A stretch of 64,000 nucleotides of DNA from Alicyclobacillus fructus (GCF_017329605.1 NZ_JAFMTY010000003.1:62001-126000); one strand, 5' to 3'. Numbered from the stretch's first letter, positions 1 to 8,345 are shown. The notes: generated by a model not told the origin, from the letters alone. Numbers and translations: made by a program.

Positions 1-396
1 GTCAAGAACGGCAAAAAGCGCGTGGTGCAGCGCAAGACCTATCCGGGTTACGTCCTTGTGGAGATGATCATGACCGACGATTCCTGGTACGTCGTGCGCA
101 ACACGCCGGGAGTGACCGGTTTTGTGGGTTCCCACGGGGCCGGGTCGAAGCCTGTGCCGCTCATGCCTCACGAGGTCGAGCAGATCTTGAGCTCCATGGG
201 TGTGAATGAGGCCAAGCCCGTGGCGCAGTTCAAAGTCGGAGATGTGGTGCGTTTGACGAGTGGGCCGTTCGCCGACATGGTGGGGACGGTCGAAGAGGTT
301 CATCCGGAGCAACAGAAACTCAAGGTTCTCGTCTCCATGTTTGGGCGGGAGACGCCGCTCGAGGCTGACTTTACCCAGGTGGAGCACTTGCCTTGA
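1..396 (+). CDS. nusG: Transcription termination/antitermination factor NusG (5'-truncated)
   Basis: Only the last 131 codons are present; the frame is open from base 1, so the gene begins upstream of the window. NusG binds RNA polymerase and modulates pausing and Rho termination. The visible part has the end of the NGN domain (PGYVLVEM, followed by [12 protein letters not shown]) and a C-terminal KOW domain ([21 protein letters not shown]). It sits directly before rplK-rplA, as in B. subtilis. Identification is secure; the amino terminus cannot be seen. Confidence 0.95.
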   Translation, partial: VKNGKKRVVQRKTYPGYVLVEMIMTDDSWYVVRNTPGVTGFVGSHGAGSKPVPLMPHEVEQILSSMGVNEAKPVAQFKVGDVVRLTSGPFADMVGTVEEVHPEQQKLKVLVSMFGRETPLEADFTQVEHLP

Positions 397-496
397 CGGA
401 TGCGGGCGCCTTGTGAATGTCAGGCAGTGAGCTGGCCGACACGTCGTCGCCGGCTTTCTGTAGTCCGGCTCTGCCGGACTCGATAGATGGTTTTCC

Positions 497-524
497 TGTG
501 GGAGGGCAAACCCCGAACACCACA
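497..524 (+). promoter_or_regulatory. Candidate L1-binding leader hairpin upstream of rplK
   Basis: TGTGG (497-501) can pair with CCACA (520-524) around an inner GGG/CCC helix (504-506 with 511-513 or 512-514), leaving an asymmetric internal loop, just 9 bases before the rplK Shine-Dalgarno. A separate perfect hairpin, AGTCCGGC-TCT-GCCGGACT, lies at 462-480. Ribosomal protein L1 is known to repress the rplK-rplA message through a two-helix site with an asymmetric loop. The assignment is inference from position and shape. Confidence 0.45.
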
Positions 525-545
525 TCTTGAACGAAGGAGGTGGCT

Positions 546-977
546 GTGTTGCCGAAGAAGGTTGTCAAGGTTGTGAAGCTCCAGATTCCAGCCGGGAAGG
601 CAACGCCTGCGCCGCCGGTAGGTCCTGCGCTCGGCCAAGCCCAAGTGGGCAACATCATGGGCTTCTGTAAGGAGTTCAACGCCCGCACGGCCGATCAGGT
701 TGGTTTGATCATTCCGGTCGTCATCTACGTGTATGAAGATCGCTCGTACACGTTTGAATTGAAGACCCCGCCGGCTTCCGTGTTGCTCAAGAAGGCGGCT
801 GGTGTCGAGACGGGCTCGGCGGAGCCGAACCGCGTCAAGGTGGGCAAGGTGACGCGAGCGCAAGTGCGCGAGATCGCCGAGCAGAAGATGCAGGACTTGA
901 ATGCTGCGTCGATCGAGGCCGCCATGCGGATGGTCGAAGGTACGGCCCGCAGCATGGGCATCACGGTTGTCGACTGA
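546..977 (+). CDS. rplK: 50S ribosomal protein L11
   Basis: L11 forms the GTPase-associated centre of the 50S subunit with L10 and L7/L12. The 143-residue product has the N-terminal signature [16 protein letters not shown], the PPVGPALGQ loop, and the C-terminal RNA-binding domain ending in [13 protein letters not shown]. The frame is open further upstream (GTG at 540), but that codon overlaps the Shine-Dalgarno AAGGAGG (534-540). GTG 546 or TTG 549 (MPKKVV) is therefore the real start; 549 has the better spacing. First gene of the L11-L1 pair. Confidence 0.95.
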   Translation: MLPKKVVKVVKLQIPAGKATPAPPVGPALGQAQVGNIMGFCKEFNARTADQVGLIIPVVIYVYEDRSYTFELKTPPASVLLKKAAGVETGSAEPNRVKVGKVTRAQVREIAEQKMQDLNAASIEAAMRMVEGTARSMGITVVD

Positions 978-1037
978 CGGCAAGCGGGAGCCCGTGGGAG
1001 GTTTGAACAACCGATTACCACGCGGAGGTGAGTTGAA

Positions 1038-1739
1038 ATGGCAAAGGTCAGCAAGCGTCTCCAGGAGCTTCACAAGCTTGTGGATCGCAATAAATTGTAC
1101 GACGTCGACGAGGCGATGGAGCTCGTGAAGAAGACCGCCACCGCGAAGTTCGATGAGACGGTGGAGGTCGCGGTCCGGCTCGGCGTGGATCCGAAGAAGC
1201 AGGATCAGCAGGTCCGCGGCGCGGTCGTCCTTCCTCACGGCACAGGTAAGACGCCGCGTGTGCTCGTGTTTGCGAAAGGCGAGAAGGCGCGAGAGGCCCA
1301 GGAAGCCGGAGCGGACTTCGTCGGCGACGATGATCTGATTCAGAAGATCTCACAGGGATGGCTCGACTTTGACGTCGCCGTGGCCACGCCGGACATGATG
1401 CCCGCGGTCGGACGACTCGGGCGCATCCTCGGCCCGCGCGGTCTGATGCCCAACCCGAAGACGGGCACGGTGACGTTCGATGTCGCGCGCGCCGTGAACG
1501 AAATCAAGTCGGGTAAGGTTGAGTATCGGCTTGACAAGGCGGGCATCATTCACTGCCCCATCGGCAAGGCCTCGTTTGAGAAGGAGCAGCTCGTTGAGAA
1601 CTTCCGGACTTTGATGAGCGCGCTTGTCAAGGCGAAGCCGGCTGCCGCCAAGGGCACGTATGTGCGGGGCGTGACGGTGTCGTCCACCATGGGCCCCGGC
1701 ATCCGCGTCAATCCGCAGCGCGCGGCTGTGGGCGAGTGA
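1038..1739 (+). CDS. rplA: 50S ribosomal protein L1
   Basis: L1 forms the mobile L1 stalk at the E site and in many bacteria represses its own L11-L1 message. The 233 residues match the family length; [10 protein letters not shown] and the [20 protein letters not shown] segment are diagnostic. The ATG at 1038 follows GGAGGTGAG at 1024-1032. It lies 60 bases after rplK, in one operon, and is followed by the L10 promoter and leader region. Confidence 0.97.
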   Translation: MAKVSKRLQELHKLVDRNKLYDVDEAMELVKKTATAKFDETVEVAVRLGVDPKKQDQQVRGAVVLPHGTGKTPRVLVFAKGEKAREAQEAGADFVGDDDLIQKISQGWLDFDVAVATPDMMPAVGRLGRILGPRGLMPNPKTGTVTFDVARAVNEIKSGKVEYRLDKAGIIHCPIGKASFEKEQLVENFRTLMSALVKAKPAAAKGTYVRGVTVSSTMGPGIRVNPQRAAVGE

Positions 1740-1748
1740 GGTCGAGCG

Positions 1749-1778
1749 TTGGCCATTTTCGTGGCCGTATGATATAAC
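1749..1778 (+). promoter_or_regulatory. Probable promoter of rplJ-rplL
   Basis: TTGGCC at 1749-1754 and TATAAC at 1773-1778 are separated by 18 bases, giving a plausible SigA promoter. Transcription would start near 1785, just ahead of the conserved L10 leader sequence. TATGAT at 1768-1773 is an alternative -10 but its spacing to TTGGCC is too short. Confidence 0.5.
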
Positions 1779-1782
1779 ATCC

Positions 1783-1912
1783 ATAGCGAAAGGCCGTAGA
1801 CAGCAGGTCTGCCCTCCGGGCAGTGAAAGTTGCCTGCCGAGGCGTTTCCCGCACCGATGTGCTTGCGCATGTCGAATTTGGTGGGCGCCTCGCGTCGTCG
1901 AGGCGCCTTTCG
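1783..1912 (+). promoter_or_regulatory. Ribosomal protein L10 leader with intrinsic-terminator hairpin
   Basis: The region carries the hallmarks of the Firmicute L10 leader: CCGTAGACAGCAGGT near 1794-1808 and the matching CCTGCCGAGG at about 1833-1842, which can form the kink-turn-containing arm bound by L10(L12)4. Downstream, GGCGCCTCG (1884-1892) pairs perfectly with CGAGGCGCC (1899-1907) around CGTCGT and is followed by TTT, a likely attenuator. L10 binding to this type of leader is known to lower rplJ-rplL expression; the mechanism here is inferred. Confidence 0.8.
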
Positions 1913-1949
1913 CTGTGTATAAGTGACATTTTGCGGGGAGGTGGGCGGT

Positions 1950-2462
1950 TTGGCGATTCGCCGTGCCGAGAAAGAGCAGATCGTGCAATCCGTCGCCGAG
2001 CGGATGCGCCGCAGCAAGAGCATCGTGCTGGCGGATTACCGCGGCCTCACGGTGGCGGAAGACACCGAGCTGCGCGCGCGCCTGCGCCAAGCCGGGATCG
2101 AGTACTCCGTCGTCAAAAACACGCTGACGACGCGTGCGGCCCAGCAGGCCGAGATCGAGGGCTTGGAGGCGTTTTTGACGGGGCCGACGGCCATCGCATT
2201 CAGCTATGACGATCCCGTCGCGCCGGCGAAAATTCTCCACGAGTTCTCGCGTGAACACAAGGCGCTTGAGCTCAAAGGCGGATACGTGGAGGGCAGGGTC
2301 GTCGACGCCAAGGAAGTTGAGGCGCTCGCGAAGCTGCCGTCGCGCGAAGGTCTGCTGTCGATGTTGCTCAGCGTCCTGCAGGCTCCGATGCGCAACCTGG
2401 CGTACGTGTTGTCTCAGGTGGCCGAAAAGCAGGGCGGAGAGGCGGCTGCAACTGCCGAGTGA
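1950..2462 (+). CDS. rplJ: 50S ribosomal protein L10
   Basis: L10 is the base of the ribosomal stalk and carries the L7/L12 dimers. The product has 170 residues with typical [24 protein letters not shown] and [11 protein letters not shown] segments, and a C-terminal helix for L7/L12 ([15 protein letters not shown]). The TTG at 1950 follows GGGGAGGTG at 1935-1943 with good spacing; the upstream ATG at 1923 lies before this ribosome binding site and is unlikely. An alanine- and glutamate-rich tail ends the protein. Confidence 0.96.
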   Translation: MAIRRAEKEQIVQSVAERMRRSKSIVLADYRGLTVAEDTELRARLRQAGIEYSVVKNTLTTRAAQQAEIEGLEAFLTGPTAIAFSYDDPVAPAKILHEFSREHKALELKGGYVEGRVVDAKEVEALAKLPSREGLLSMLLSVLQAPMRNLAYVLSQVAEKQGGEAAATAE

Positions 2463-2540
2463 AGGGTGGCGCGAGACCCTTCGGGGCGCTCGCAGAGGCT
2501 TTGAACGTGTGAACCAGAATCGAATGAGGAGGGCTTAGGA

Positions 2541-2912
2541 ATGACCACGGCTGAGATCTTGGAAGCTGTGAAAAACATGACGGTGCTCGAGCTGAACGAG
2601 CTTGTCAAGGCGATTGAAGAGGAGTTTGGCGTGACGGCGGCGGCGCCGGTCGCGTTCGCGGGTGCGGCTCCGGGCGCTGGCGAGGCGGCTCAGGCCGAGC
2701 AGACCGAGTTCGACGTCATCCTCGCGTCGGCGGGCGCGTCGAAGATCAACGTCATCAAGGTCGTGCGCGAAATCACGGGCCTGGGCCTGAAGGAAGCGAA
2801 GGATCTCGTGGACAACGCGCCGAAGCCGATCAAGGAGAAGGTCTCGAAGGAAGAGGCCGAGAGCATCAAGGCGAAGCTCGAAGAGGCTGGCGCTTCGGTC
2901 GAGATCAAGTAA
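2541..2912 (+). CDS. rplL: 50S ribosomal protein L7/L12
   Basis: This is the multi-copy stalk protein that recruits translational GTPases. The 123 residues comprise an N-terminal dimerisation helix ([26 protein letters not shown]), an alanine/glycine-rich hinge around residues 34-52, and the C-terminal domain with [24 protein letters not shown]. The ATG follows GAGGAGG with standard spacing. It is cotranscribed with rplJ and followed by a terminator-like hairpin. Confidence 0.97.
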   Translation: MTTAEILEAVKNMTVLELNELVKAIEEEFGVTAAAPVAFAGAAPGAGEAAQAEQTEFDVILASAGASKINVIKVVREITGLGLKEAKDLVDNAPKPIKEKVSKEEAESIKAKLEEAGASVEIK

Positions 2913-2928
2913 ATTGCGCAGCGCGAAG

Positions 2929-2954
2929 AGGGTGCCCATCGGGCGCCCTCTTTG
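2929..2954 (+). terminator. Terminator-like hairpin after rplL
   Basis: GAGGGTGCCC (2929-2938) pairs with GGGCGCCCTC (2942-2951) around a three-base loop, followed by TTT then GG. The short U-tract and the methyltransferase ribosome binding site only a few bases downstream suggest partial termination, which would leave rplJ-rplL more highly expressed than the following gene. Confidence 0.65.
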
Positions 2955-2972
2955 GCTTCTGGAGGTGATAGC

Positions 2973-3575
2973 GTGGAGCACTATTTTCAAGCGAACCCTT
3001 CGGGGCCAAGCGAAGAGCGCTGGGTGCGGATTCAAGCGCGGGGCGTGACGGTAGAGATGTTGACGGATCGCGGCGTGTTCAGCAAAGGCGGGCTTGACGA
3101 GGGGACTCGCCGCCTGATTGAAGCCGTCGACCTTACGGGCGCGGTGAACGCACTCGATCTCGGCTGTGGATATGGCCCTGTCACGGCCGTCCTCGCTCGC
3201 GTGTACCCTGGTGTGCGCTGGTGGATGATTGACGTGAACCATCGGGCGGTGGAGCTCGCGCGCCGCAACACGGCTGATCTCGTCCCGACGCCTGTCGTGT
3301 TGGAATGTGACGGCATTCCTGCCGAATTGGACGGCCATTTCGATCACGTTCTGTTGAATCCGCCGATTCGCGCGGGAAAGGCGGTCGTGTTTCGCCTGTA
3401 CGAAGAAGCGAGGCGGTCCCTGAAGGTCGGAGGAAAACTGTGGGTGGTGATTCAGAAGAAGCACGGGGCGCCGTCCACGGAGGCTCGGCTGCGGGAATTA
3501 TTTGCGGACGTGGAAGTTGTCCATCGCAAAAGCGGGTACTTCGTCCTGGCGGCCACCCGGAGCGAGAGCCCTTAA
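2973..3575 (+). CDS. ybxB: Class I SAM-dependent methyltransferase, YbxB/RsmC-like
   Basis: A probable rRNA guanine-N2 methyltransferase of the RsmC type, 200 residues. Visible are the SAM-binding motif I LDLGCGYGPV, a motif II acidic strand ending in MIDVN, and the NPPIRAGKAVV motif, the NPPxR-type catalytic motif of N-methyltransferases, followed by GGKLWVVIQKKHGAPS. B. subtilis has ybxB in exactly this position between rplL and rpoB. The GTG at 2973 follows GGAGGTGAT; an upstream ATG at 2952 lies in the terminator. The exact RNA target is inferred from family. Confidence 0.9.
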   Translation: MEHYFQANPSGPSEERWVRIQARGVTVEMLTDRGVFSKGGLDEGTRRLIEAVDLTGAVNALDLGCGYGPVTAVLARVYPGVRWWMIDVNHRAVELARRNTADLVPTPVVLECDGIPAELDGHFDHVLLNPPIRAGKAVVFRLYEEARRSLKVGGKLWVVIQKKHGAPSTEARLRELFADVEVVHRKSGYFVLAATRSESP

Positions 3576-3737
3576 CGGCGGGCGGAGCGGGCCCGGCGGC
3601 CGGCGGCCTGGTCCATGCGGCCACCGGCTTCGAGCCCAACAGGCGACGTGGCAAGCCACCCTCGCTTGGGTGATGTCTCTTAAAGTTCTGTCGGGTGACA
3701 TCGAAAATAGTGGCGCGCGAAGCCTCTCCGGCTCACC

Positions 3738-3769
3738 TATAATGAGGTCAAGCATGAAAACGCTTTAGG
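3738..3769 (+). promoter_or_regulatory. Promoter -10 and cre-like site ahead of the catabolic cassette
   Basis: A perfect TATAAT at 3738-3743 marks a likely -10; the -35 is poor (GCGCGA region). Right at the expected start of transcription lies ATGAAAACGCTTTAGG (3754-3769), which matches 10 of 12 informative positions of the CcpA cre consensus WTGNAARCGNWWWCAN. A cre here would block initiation under good carbon supply. The bases from 3576 to about 3660 are very GC-rich and hold no recognisable gene. Confidence 0.5.
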
Positions 3770-3790
3770 TGGGAAGGGGGAGCGTTGATC

Positions 3791-5041
3791 ATGAGGTCGA
3801 GATGGTGGTCGTATGAAAACGGAATTGTCGCTCTGATGTGCGTAGGTTATGGGCTCATCTTTGTCGATCGCTTCGGCATCACCAATCTTTTTCCTCAAAT
3901 TGCGAAGGCCATGCACTTGAACGACGCCCAACTCGGCGAAACGATGTCTGCCGTTGCACTGGGGTGGGGCTTTGGTGCATTGATCTTCGCATACGTTTCG
4001 GATGTGATCGGCAAGAAAAAACCTCTGTTGATCACGGTCGTTTTGATCTTCTCGCTGTCGACCTTTGTTTCAGGCATCGCCACGTCCTTCGTCGCGTTCC
4101 TGCTGGCTCGGGTGTTGCTAGGAGCCGCCGAAGGTCCTGCGATTCCCTTGCTGCAGTCGACCGTTCTCGCCGAGTCGAGCGAAGGGAGGCGTGGATTGAA
4201 TACCGGCCTGCCCGTCGCCACGTCATCGCTCTTCAATGCCATTGCGCCGATCCTGCTCGTTTGGATTGCGACGACCTGGAACTGGCGGTATGCCCTGTTT
4301 GTCATTACGTTACCAGGACTGATTCTCGCTGCACTGTTGGCTAAGTTCATGAGGGAACCAAAAACCATGGCGGTGGGCGTCGAGGCAGGCAGGGACGCAC
4401 GCATCCGATGGGCAGACGTTCGCGTCGTATTGCGAAATCGGAATGTGTGGCTGTCGATGGTCATCGCGGTGTTCTTTGTCGGAGGATGCATTGCAACGTT
4501 GAGCACGTTCTTGCCGCTGTACCTCGTGCAGGTTGGGGGACTGAAGCAGACCACGGCGGCGTCCATCGTCAGCTTTTACGGAGCGATGTCCGTCGTCGGC
4601 AATATCTTATTGCCTGGATTGTCAGACAAAATTGGTCGCAAAAAAGCCTTCCTCATTGCAAGCTTTTGTTCGTCGCTTTCACCCATTCCCTTTCTCTTAT
4701 TTGTGCACCATATCCCGGCCCTGCTGATTACGTGCGTCATTTTGTGTCTTGGCCAGGGTATTGCGAGCATGTGTATGTTCGTCATTCCGGGCGAATCGGT
4801 TCCTCCGCGCTTCGCGGCGACAGCCCAAGCGCTGCCGAATTTCGTGGGGGAAGTCATCGGGGGCACCGTGGGCTCGATTGTCGCGGGCGCTCTAGGCGAC
4901 CACTTCGGGCTGCGGGCGGCCATGATTTTCGCGTTGGTCATCATTAGCATGACATTCGTGTTTGGGCTCGCGTACAAAGAGACGCATCCCAGACTGAAAC
5001 AGGGTTCCTTGGCGAGCGCCCCGGTGGAAGGAACCGTATAA
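3791..5041 (+). CDS. MFS transporter, anion:cation symporter-like
   Basis: A 416-residue protein with about 12 hydrophobic helices and a central loop after helix 6 (MREPKTMAVGVEAGRDAR). Typical major-facilitator signatures are present: DVIGKKKPLL between helices 2 and 3, ARVLLGAAEGPAIPL in helix 4, and the repeat copy LSDKIGRKKAFL. The pattern resembles the ACS family, which imports sugar acids and other organic anions by proton symport. ATG 3791 is preferred over TTG 3785 because it is better spaced from GGGAAGGGGGAG. It is the first gene of the cassette; the substrate is unknown. Confidence 0.85.
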   Translation: MRSRWWSYENGIVALMCVGYGLIFVDRFGITNLFPQIAKAMHLNDAQLGETMSAVALGWGFGALIFAYVSDVIGKKKPLLITVVLIFSLSTFVSGIATSFVAFLLARVLLGAAEGPAIPLLQSTVLAESSEGRRGLNTGLPVATSSLFNAIAPILLVWIATTWNWRYALFVITLPGLILAALLAKFMREPKTMAVGVEAGRDARIRWADVRVVLRNRNVWLSMVIAVFFVGGCIATLSTFLPLYLVQVGGLKQTTAASIVSFYGAMSVVGNILLPGLSDKIGRKKAFLIASFCSSLSPIPFLLFVHHIPALLITCVILCLGQGIASMCMFVIPGESVPPRFAATAQALPNFVGEVIGGTVGSIVAGALGDHFGLRAAMIFALVIISMTFVFGLAYKETHPRLKQGSLASAPVEGTV

Positions 5042-5116
5042 CAGAAGCCCTTGGATTTCAACATGCGCTTTGACTGAGAATTTCCGAATCGAGCGTGAGA
5101 AAGGTGGTTCATCGAG

Positions 5117-5977
5117 ATGGAGTTTCAAGATGGGGTTGTGGTCTTGCGAAACCTTAGTCCGACGGTTCCTGTCGTCGAATTTCCGCGTGTATACAGGCAT
5201 GCCAAGCGAAAGCTTTCGATTCACTTCTTCTATCCTCCCGTGAGGCAGGAGAAGAGCCCGGTGGTGCTCTACATTCAGGGCTGCGCGTTTGGCGCGTCGG
5301 GACCTCAGTATCTCTTGGCAAGCGCCCCGCAGATTCTGTACTTGGTGTCGAAAGGGTTTGTGGTCGGTTCTGTCGAACACACCTACAGCTACGAGGACAC
5401 CTTTCCTGCTGCCGTGATCGACGTGATCGAAGCTGTTCGGTACGTCAAACGAGAGGCAAGCGAATTAGGCGTAGATCCAGAACGGATTGGCATCTGGGGA
5501 GCGTCCTCTGGAGGCAACTTGGCCGCAATGGTCGGGGTTGCGGGGGGAAGCTCGGAGTTTGTAGAGAGCTCGTCGGACTGCGACGGTTCGGTTAGGGCTG
5601 TGGTGGACTGGTTTGGTCCGACGGATTTTCTCAGGATGAATGAAGCCGGTTCCATCCAGGATCACGACGCGCCCGATTCTCCGGAATCCCTGTACATCGG
5701 GGCGCCGATTCAAGAGCAGCCGGAGCTCGCGTCGCGCGCAAATCCGATCACGTATGTGACACCCGACAGGCCCCTCCCTCCCTTTCTCATTTGTCACGGC
5801 GATAAGGATCCGTTCGTGCCGTACCAGCAGAGTGAGCTTTTGTATCGCGCTTTGAAGGAGCATGGACACCAAGCGTGGCTCGTGCGATTGGAGGGTGAGG
5901 GTCATGGAACCCCGGGCTTTTCCGATCAAACCGTTCTCGACATGGTGGTCGACTTCTTCGCAAAGTACCTCTGTTGA
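5117..5977 (+). CDS. Alpha/beta hydrolase (esterase-like)
   Basis: A 286-residue hydrolase of the acetyl-esterase/BD-FAE type. The nucleophile elbow GASSG gives Ser130; HGDKDPFVPY supplies Asp229 or Asp231, and EGEGHGTPG supplies His263. The oxyanion segment is YIQGCAFG instead of the commoner HGGG, an unusual variant. No signal peptide is seen, so it should act in the cytoplasm on imported substrate, for example removing an acyl group or opening a lactone. The start follows AAGGTGG. Its 3' end overlaps the regulator gene. Confidence 0.8.
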   Translation: MEFQDGVVVLRNLSPTVPVVEFPRVYRHAKRKLSIHFFYPPVRQEKSPVVLYIQGCAFGASGPQYLLASAPQILYLVSKGFVVGSVEHTYSYEDTFPAAVIDVIEAVRYVKREASELGVDPERIGIWGASSGGNLAAMVGVAGGSSEFVESSSDCDGSVRAVVDWFGPTDFLRMNEAGSIQDHDAPDSPESLYIGAPIQEQPELASRANPITYVTPDRPLPPFLICHGDKDPFVPYQQSELLYRALKEHGHQAWLVRLEGEGHGTPGFSDQTVLDMVVDFFAKYLC

Positions 5978-6878
5978 CATCGGCGGCGAGGCGCTCTCAT
6001 GGCGACCTAAGGAGGGTTGCGCCCGCCTCGCCTATGAAAACATTCGTTTGGACGAAGGGCTGCCTGTGCGAGCCATCCTCCACACTTCGGATGAACCGGA
6101 TTACGTGGCTCCGCATTGGCATTCAAGCGTTGAGATCTGCTATGTGCTTTCCGGGCACGTCGACAGGGTGATCATTGAAGGTGAGGAATTTCATCCCGAG
6201 ACCGACGACGTCCTCATCATCAACGCCGACCGCGTGCATTCGTTTCAGCTGGGGCATGGTAGTGGTCGGCGCGTCCTCACCTTGTTCATACCCTCGGAAC
6301 TGATACGGCGATTCGATCCCGAGTGGGAAAGGACATCGTTTGTCGCGCTGCCGAGTCGGACTCGGAAAATGGAGGCCCTCACGCGCTTGCGCGGTCTGCT
6401 CGGCGACTTCGCGCAGCGTTACGAACGCTATGTCCCTTCTCCCATCCTCGCATTGGAACTCTCCATTTTGAGCTTGCAAATCCTGTTGGTGTTAGAAAGC
6501 GATTTTATCGACCGCCGCGTAGGTGATCCTGCGCGGACCTCCAAAAGAGGTCTGGAGACGATCTCGGTGATCTCGAACTACTTTCAAATGCATGCCCATG
6601 ACGCACAGTTGACGGTGGCGGAAGCGGCGCGAGAACTGGGTTATAGTCCCGAATACTTTTCCCAAGTCGTGAAGAAGCGAATGGGGCTGTCGCCGAAGGA
6701 ATACCTGACGGTCCTTCGCGTGGAGAAGGCGGCAGAAGAGCTTCGGTACAGCGATAAGAGCATCGTGAACATTGCGCTCGACTGCGGCTTTCGCACCGAG
6801 CGATCGTTCACCCGAGCATTTAAGAAAATTTGGGGGCTGACGCCGGGGGAGTACAGAAAGAGCGTTCGCCGCACCTGA
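5904..6878 (+). CDS. AraC-family regulator with N-terminal cupin domain
   Basis: A 324-residue activator or repressor. The N-terminal half is a cupin sensor (PHWHSSVEICYVLSGHVDRVI, then DDVLIINADRVHSF). The C-terminal ~100 residues contain two helix-turn-helix motifs, LTVAEAARELGYSPEYFSQVVKKRMG and IVNIALDCGFRTERSFTRAFKKIWGLTPGEYR. The ATG at 5904 has GAGGGTGAGG just upstream and overlaps the hydrolase gene by 74 bases; no ATG, GTG or TTG occurs between there and the cupin domain. It presumably controls the cassette in response to its small-molecule substrate. Confidence 0.85.
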   Translation: MEPRAFPIKPFSTWWSTSSQSTSVDIGGEALSWRPKEGCARLAYENIRLDEGLPVRAILHTSDEPDYVAPHWHSSVEICYVLSGHVDRVIIEGEEFHPETDDVLIINADRVHSFQLGHGSGRRVLTLFIPSELIRRFDPEWERTSFVALPSRTRKMEALTRLRGLLGDFAQRYERYVPSPILALELSILSLQILLVLESDFIDRRVGDPARTSKRGLETISVISNYFQMHAHDAQLTVAEAARELGYSPEYFSQVVKKRMGLSPKEYLTVLRVEKAAEELRYSDKSIVNIALDCGFRTERSFTRAFKKIWGLTPGEYRKSVRRT

Positions 6879-7018
6879 CAAGCAGACGAAACTCGCCCGC
6901 CTGCGCGCAGGGGCGCCTAGATCCAGTGCTCAGAGGCGAAAAGTTGGAAGAATCGGACGGTTGATGTGCACTGGCAACGTCGGGATGGCTGAGGCGGACG
7001 AAAGGAGAGCTGGCTGAC

Positions 7019-8035
7019 GTGAGGGCTGTGTATGTGTCGGGCAAAGACGCGGTCGAGTGGAGAGACGTGGAGCTCCCCCGCCCTGGTGACTCCGATGTGC
7101 TGCTCAAGATGCGCGCTTGCGGCATATGCGGATCGGATGCGTACTACATCAAGATGGGCGGCATACCGCCTCGCCAGGGCAATACGCCGCTCGGTCACGA
7201 GCCCGCCGCGGAGGTCGTGCACGTCGGGCCAAAGGTCAGTGGCGTCCAAGTTGGCGATCACGTCGTGATCAACCCAATGGCTTTCCGCGATGGGTTGCTC
7301 GGCAGCGGAGGAGCACAAGGAGGATTGTGCGAGTACGTTCTCGTCCAAGACGCGAAGGCGGGGCTTCAATTCCGAGTCATCCCCAAGGAAATTCCATGGG
7401 AAGTGGCTGCGCTCAATGAGCCCATGGCCGTTGCGCATCACGCGGTGAATCGTTCTGGAGCCAAATCCGGCGATGCCGTGGCCGTTTTCGGAGCGGGCCC
7501 GATTGGTCTGGGAGCGGTCATCAGCCTCAAGGCGCGAGGGGTCGCTCACGTCGTCGCCATCGATGTGTTGGAGCGACGCCTCGAGACGGCCCTTCAGGTG
7601 GGTGCGGACGCAGTGATTCATGCCGGGGAACAGGACGTGGTCCAAGAGCTGATTCGCCTGCATGGAACCAGCGCGGATGGCGTCGGCCACGGGCCGAAGG
7701 CGGGAACGGATATCTACATCGATGCTGCAGGGGCTCCTTCGGTCATTCAGCAGGCACTGTCGTCGGCGAAGCACCTGGCGAAACTGACGATTGTTGCCGT
7801 TCATAAAGCGCCGGTTGAGGTCGATTTCGGCGCCATACTGGCCACTGAGCTGGATATTCGGCTGTCCATGGGCTATCCGACGGAGATTTTCGAGGTCACG
7901 GATACATTGATTGCGAATTGGGACAAATACCGCGCCATCATCAGCCACAGGATTCCGTTTGAACAGGCTTTGGAGGCGCTCGATCTCGCCAAGACGCCCG
8001 GAGCCGCCGATAAAGTGGTCGTGGTCTTTCCTTGA
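7019..8035 (+). CDS. Zinc-dependent medium-chain dehydrogenase/reductase
   Basis: An NAD(P)-dependent oxidoreductase of 338 residues, related to sorbitol, idonate and threonine dehydrogenases. Catalytic zinc ligands are visible as Cys37 (CGSD), His60 and Glu61 (GHE), and the Rossmann fold as FGAGPIGLGAV. The loop that binds the structural zinc with four cysteines in many relatives is absent here (PMAFRDGLLGSGGAQ instead). GTG 7019 follows AAGGAGAG. It probably oxidises the sugar or polyol delivered by the transporter and hydrolase; the substrate cannot be named from sequence. Confidence 0.85.
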   Translation: MRAVYVSGKDAVEWRDVELPRPGDSDVLLKMRACGICGSDAYYIKMGGIPPRQGNTPLGHEPAAEVVHVGPKVSGVQVGDHVVINPMAFRDGLLGSGGAQGGLCEYVLVQDAKAGLQFRVIPKEIPWEVAALNEPMAVAHHAVNRSGAKSGDAVAVFGAGPIGLGAVISLKARGVAHVVAIDVLERRLETALQVGADAVIHAGEQDVVQELIRLHGTSADGVGHGPKAGTDIYIDAAGAPSVIQQALSSAKHLAKLTIVAVHKAPVEVDFGAILATELDIRLSMGYPTEIFEVTDTLIANWDKYRAIISHRIPFEQALEALDLAKTPGAADKVVVVFP

Positions 8036-8128
8036 AACCTCTTGAAGACCTTATGGCGGGGCATGGCCTGAGATCCACATCGCGTCGACGCTACTTGCTA
8101 TGCGCTCATGGATCTCCGCATGGAGTCC

Positions 8129-8157
8129 TTGATCGCCCACACCGTATGTGATATCAT
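8129..8157 (+). promoter_or_regulatory. Promoter of rpoB-rpoC
   Basis: TTGATC (8129-8134) and TATCAT (8152-8157) are 17 bases apart, and the TG at 8149-8150 adds an extended -10. Transcription would begin near 8164, giving an untranslated leader of about 290 bases before rpoB. The 422 bases from 8036 to 8457 hold this promoter and leader but no convincing gene. Confidence 0.65.
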
Positions 8158-8307
8158 CAACCAATGCAAACTGAGTTGTTTGGACGGATGCCTCCTCTTC
8201 GCGCATAAAATCCATCCTTTTGGGGAATAGGTGAATACGACTGGCGTGTCCATCATCGTCTAGCATGCCGAGTTGAAAGAGAAGTGCTGCACGCAAAAGT
8301 CAAGAAC

Positions 8308-8345
8308 AGGAGGTCGCTCCTCGAGCGTCGTCCTGGCGTCTTTTT
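8308..8345 (+). promoter_or_regulatory. Hairpin plus T-run in the rpoB leader
   Basis: AGGA (8308-8311) and CGCTC pair with GAGCG and TCCT (8331-8334), giving an interrupted stem; six bases later comes TTTTT (8341-8345). It could be a weak terminator for the upstream cassette or an attenuator controlling rpoBC. The gap between stem and T-run makes this uncertain. Confidence 0.35.

Noticed and set aside
2952-2972. Upstream ATG for ybxB
   Set aside because: It lies in the rplL terminator, before the ribosome binding site GGAGGTGAT; GTG 2973 aligns with the family start.
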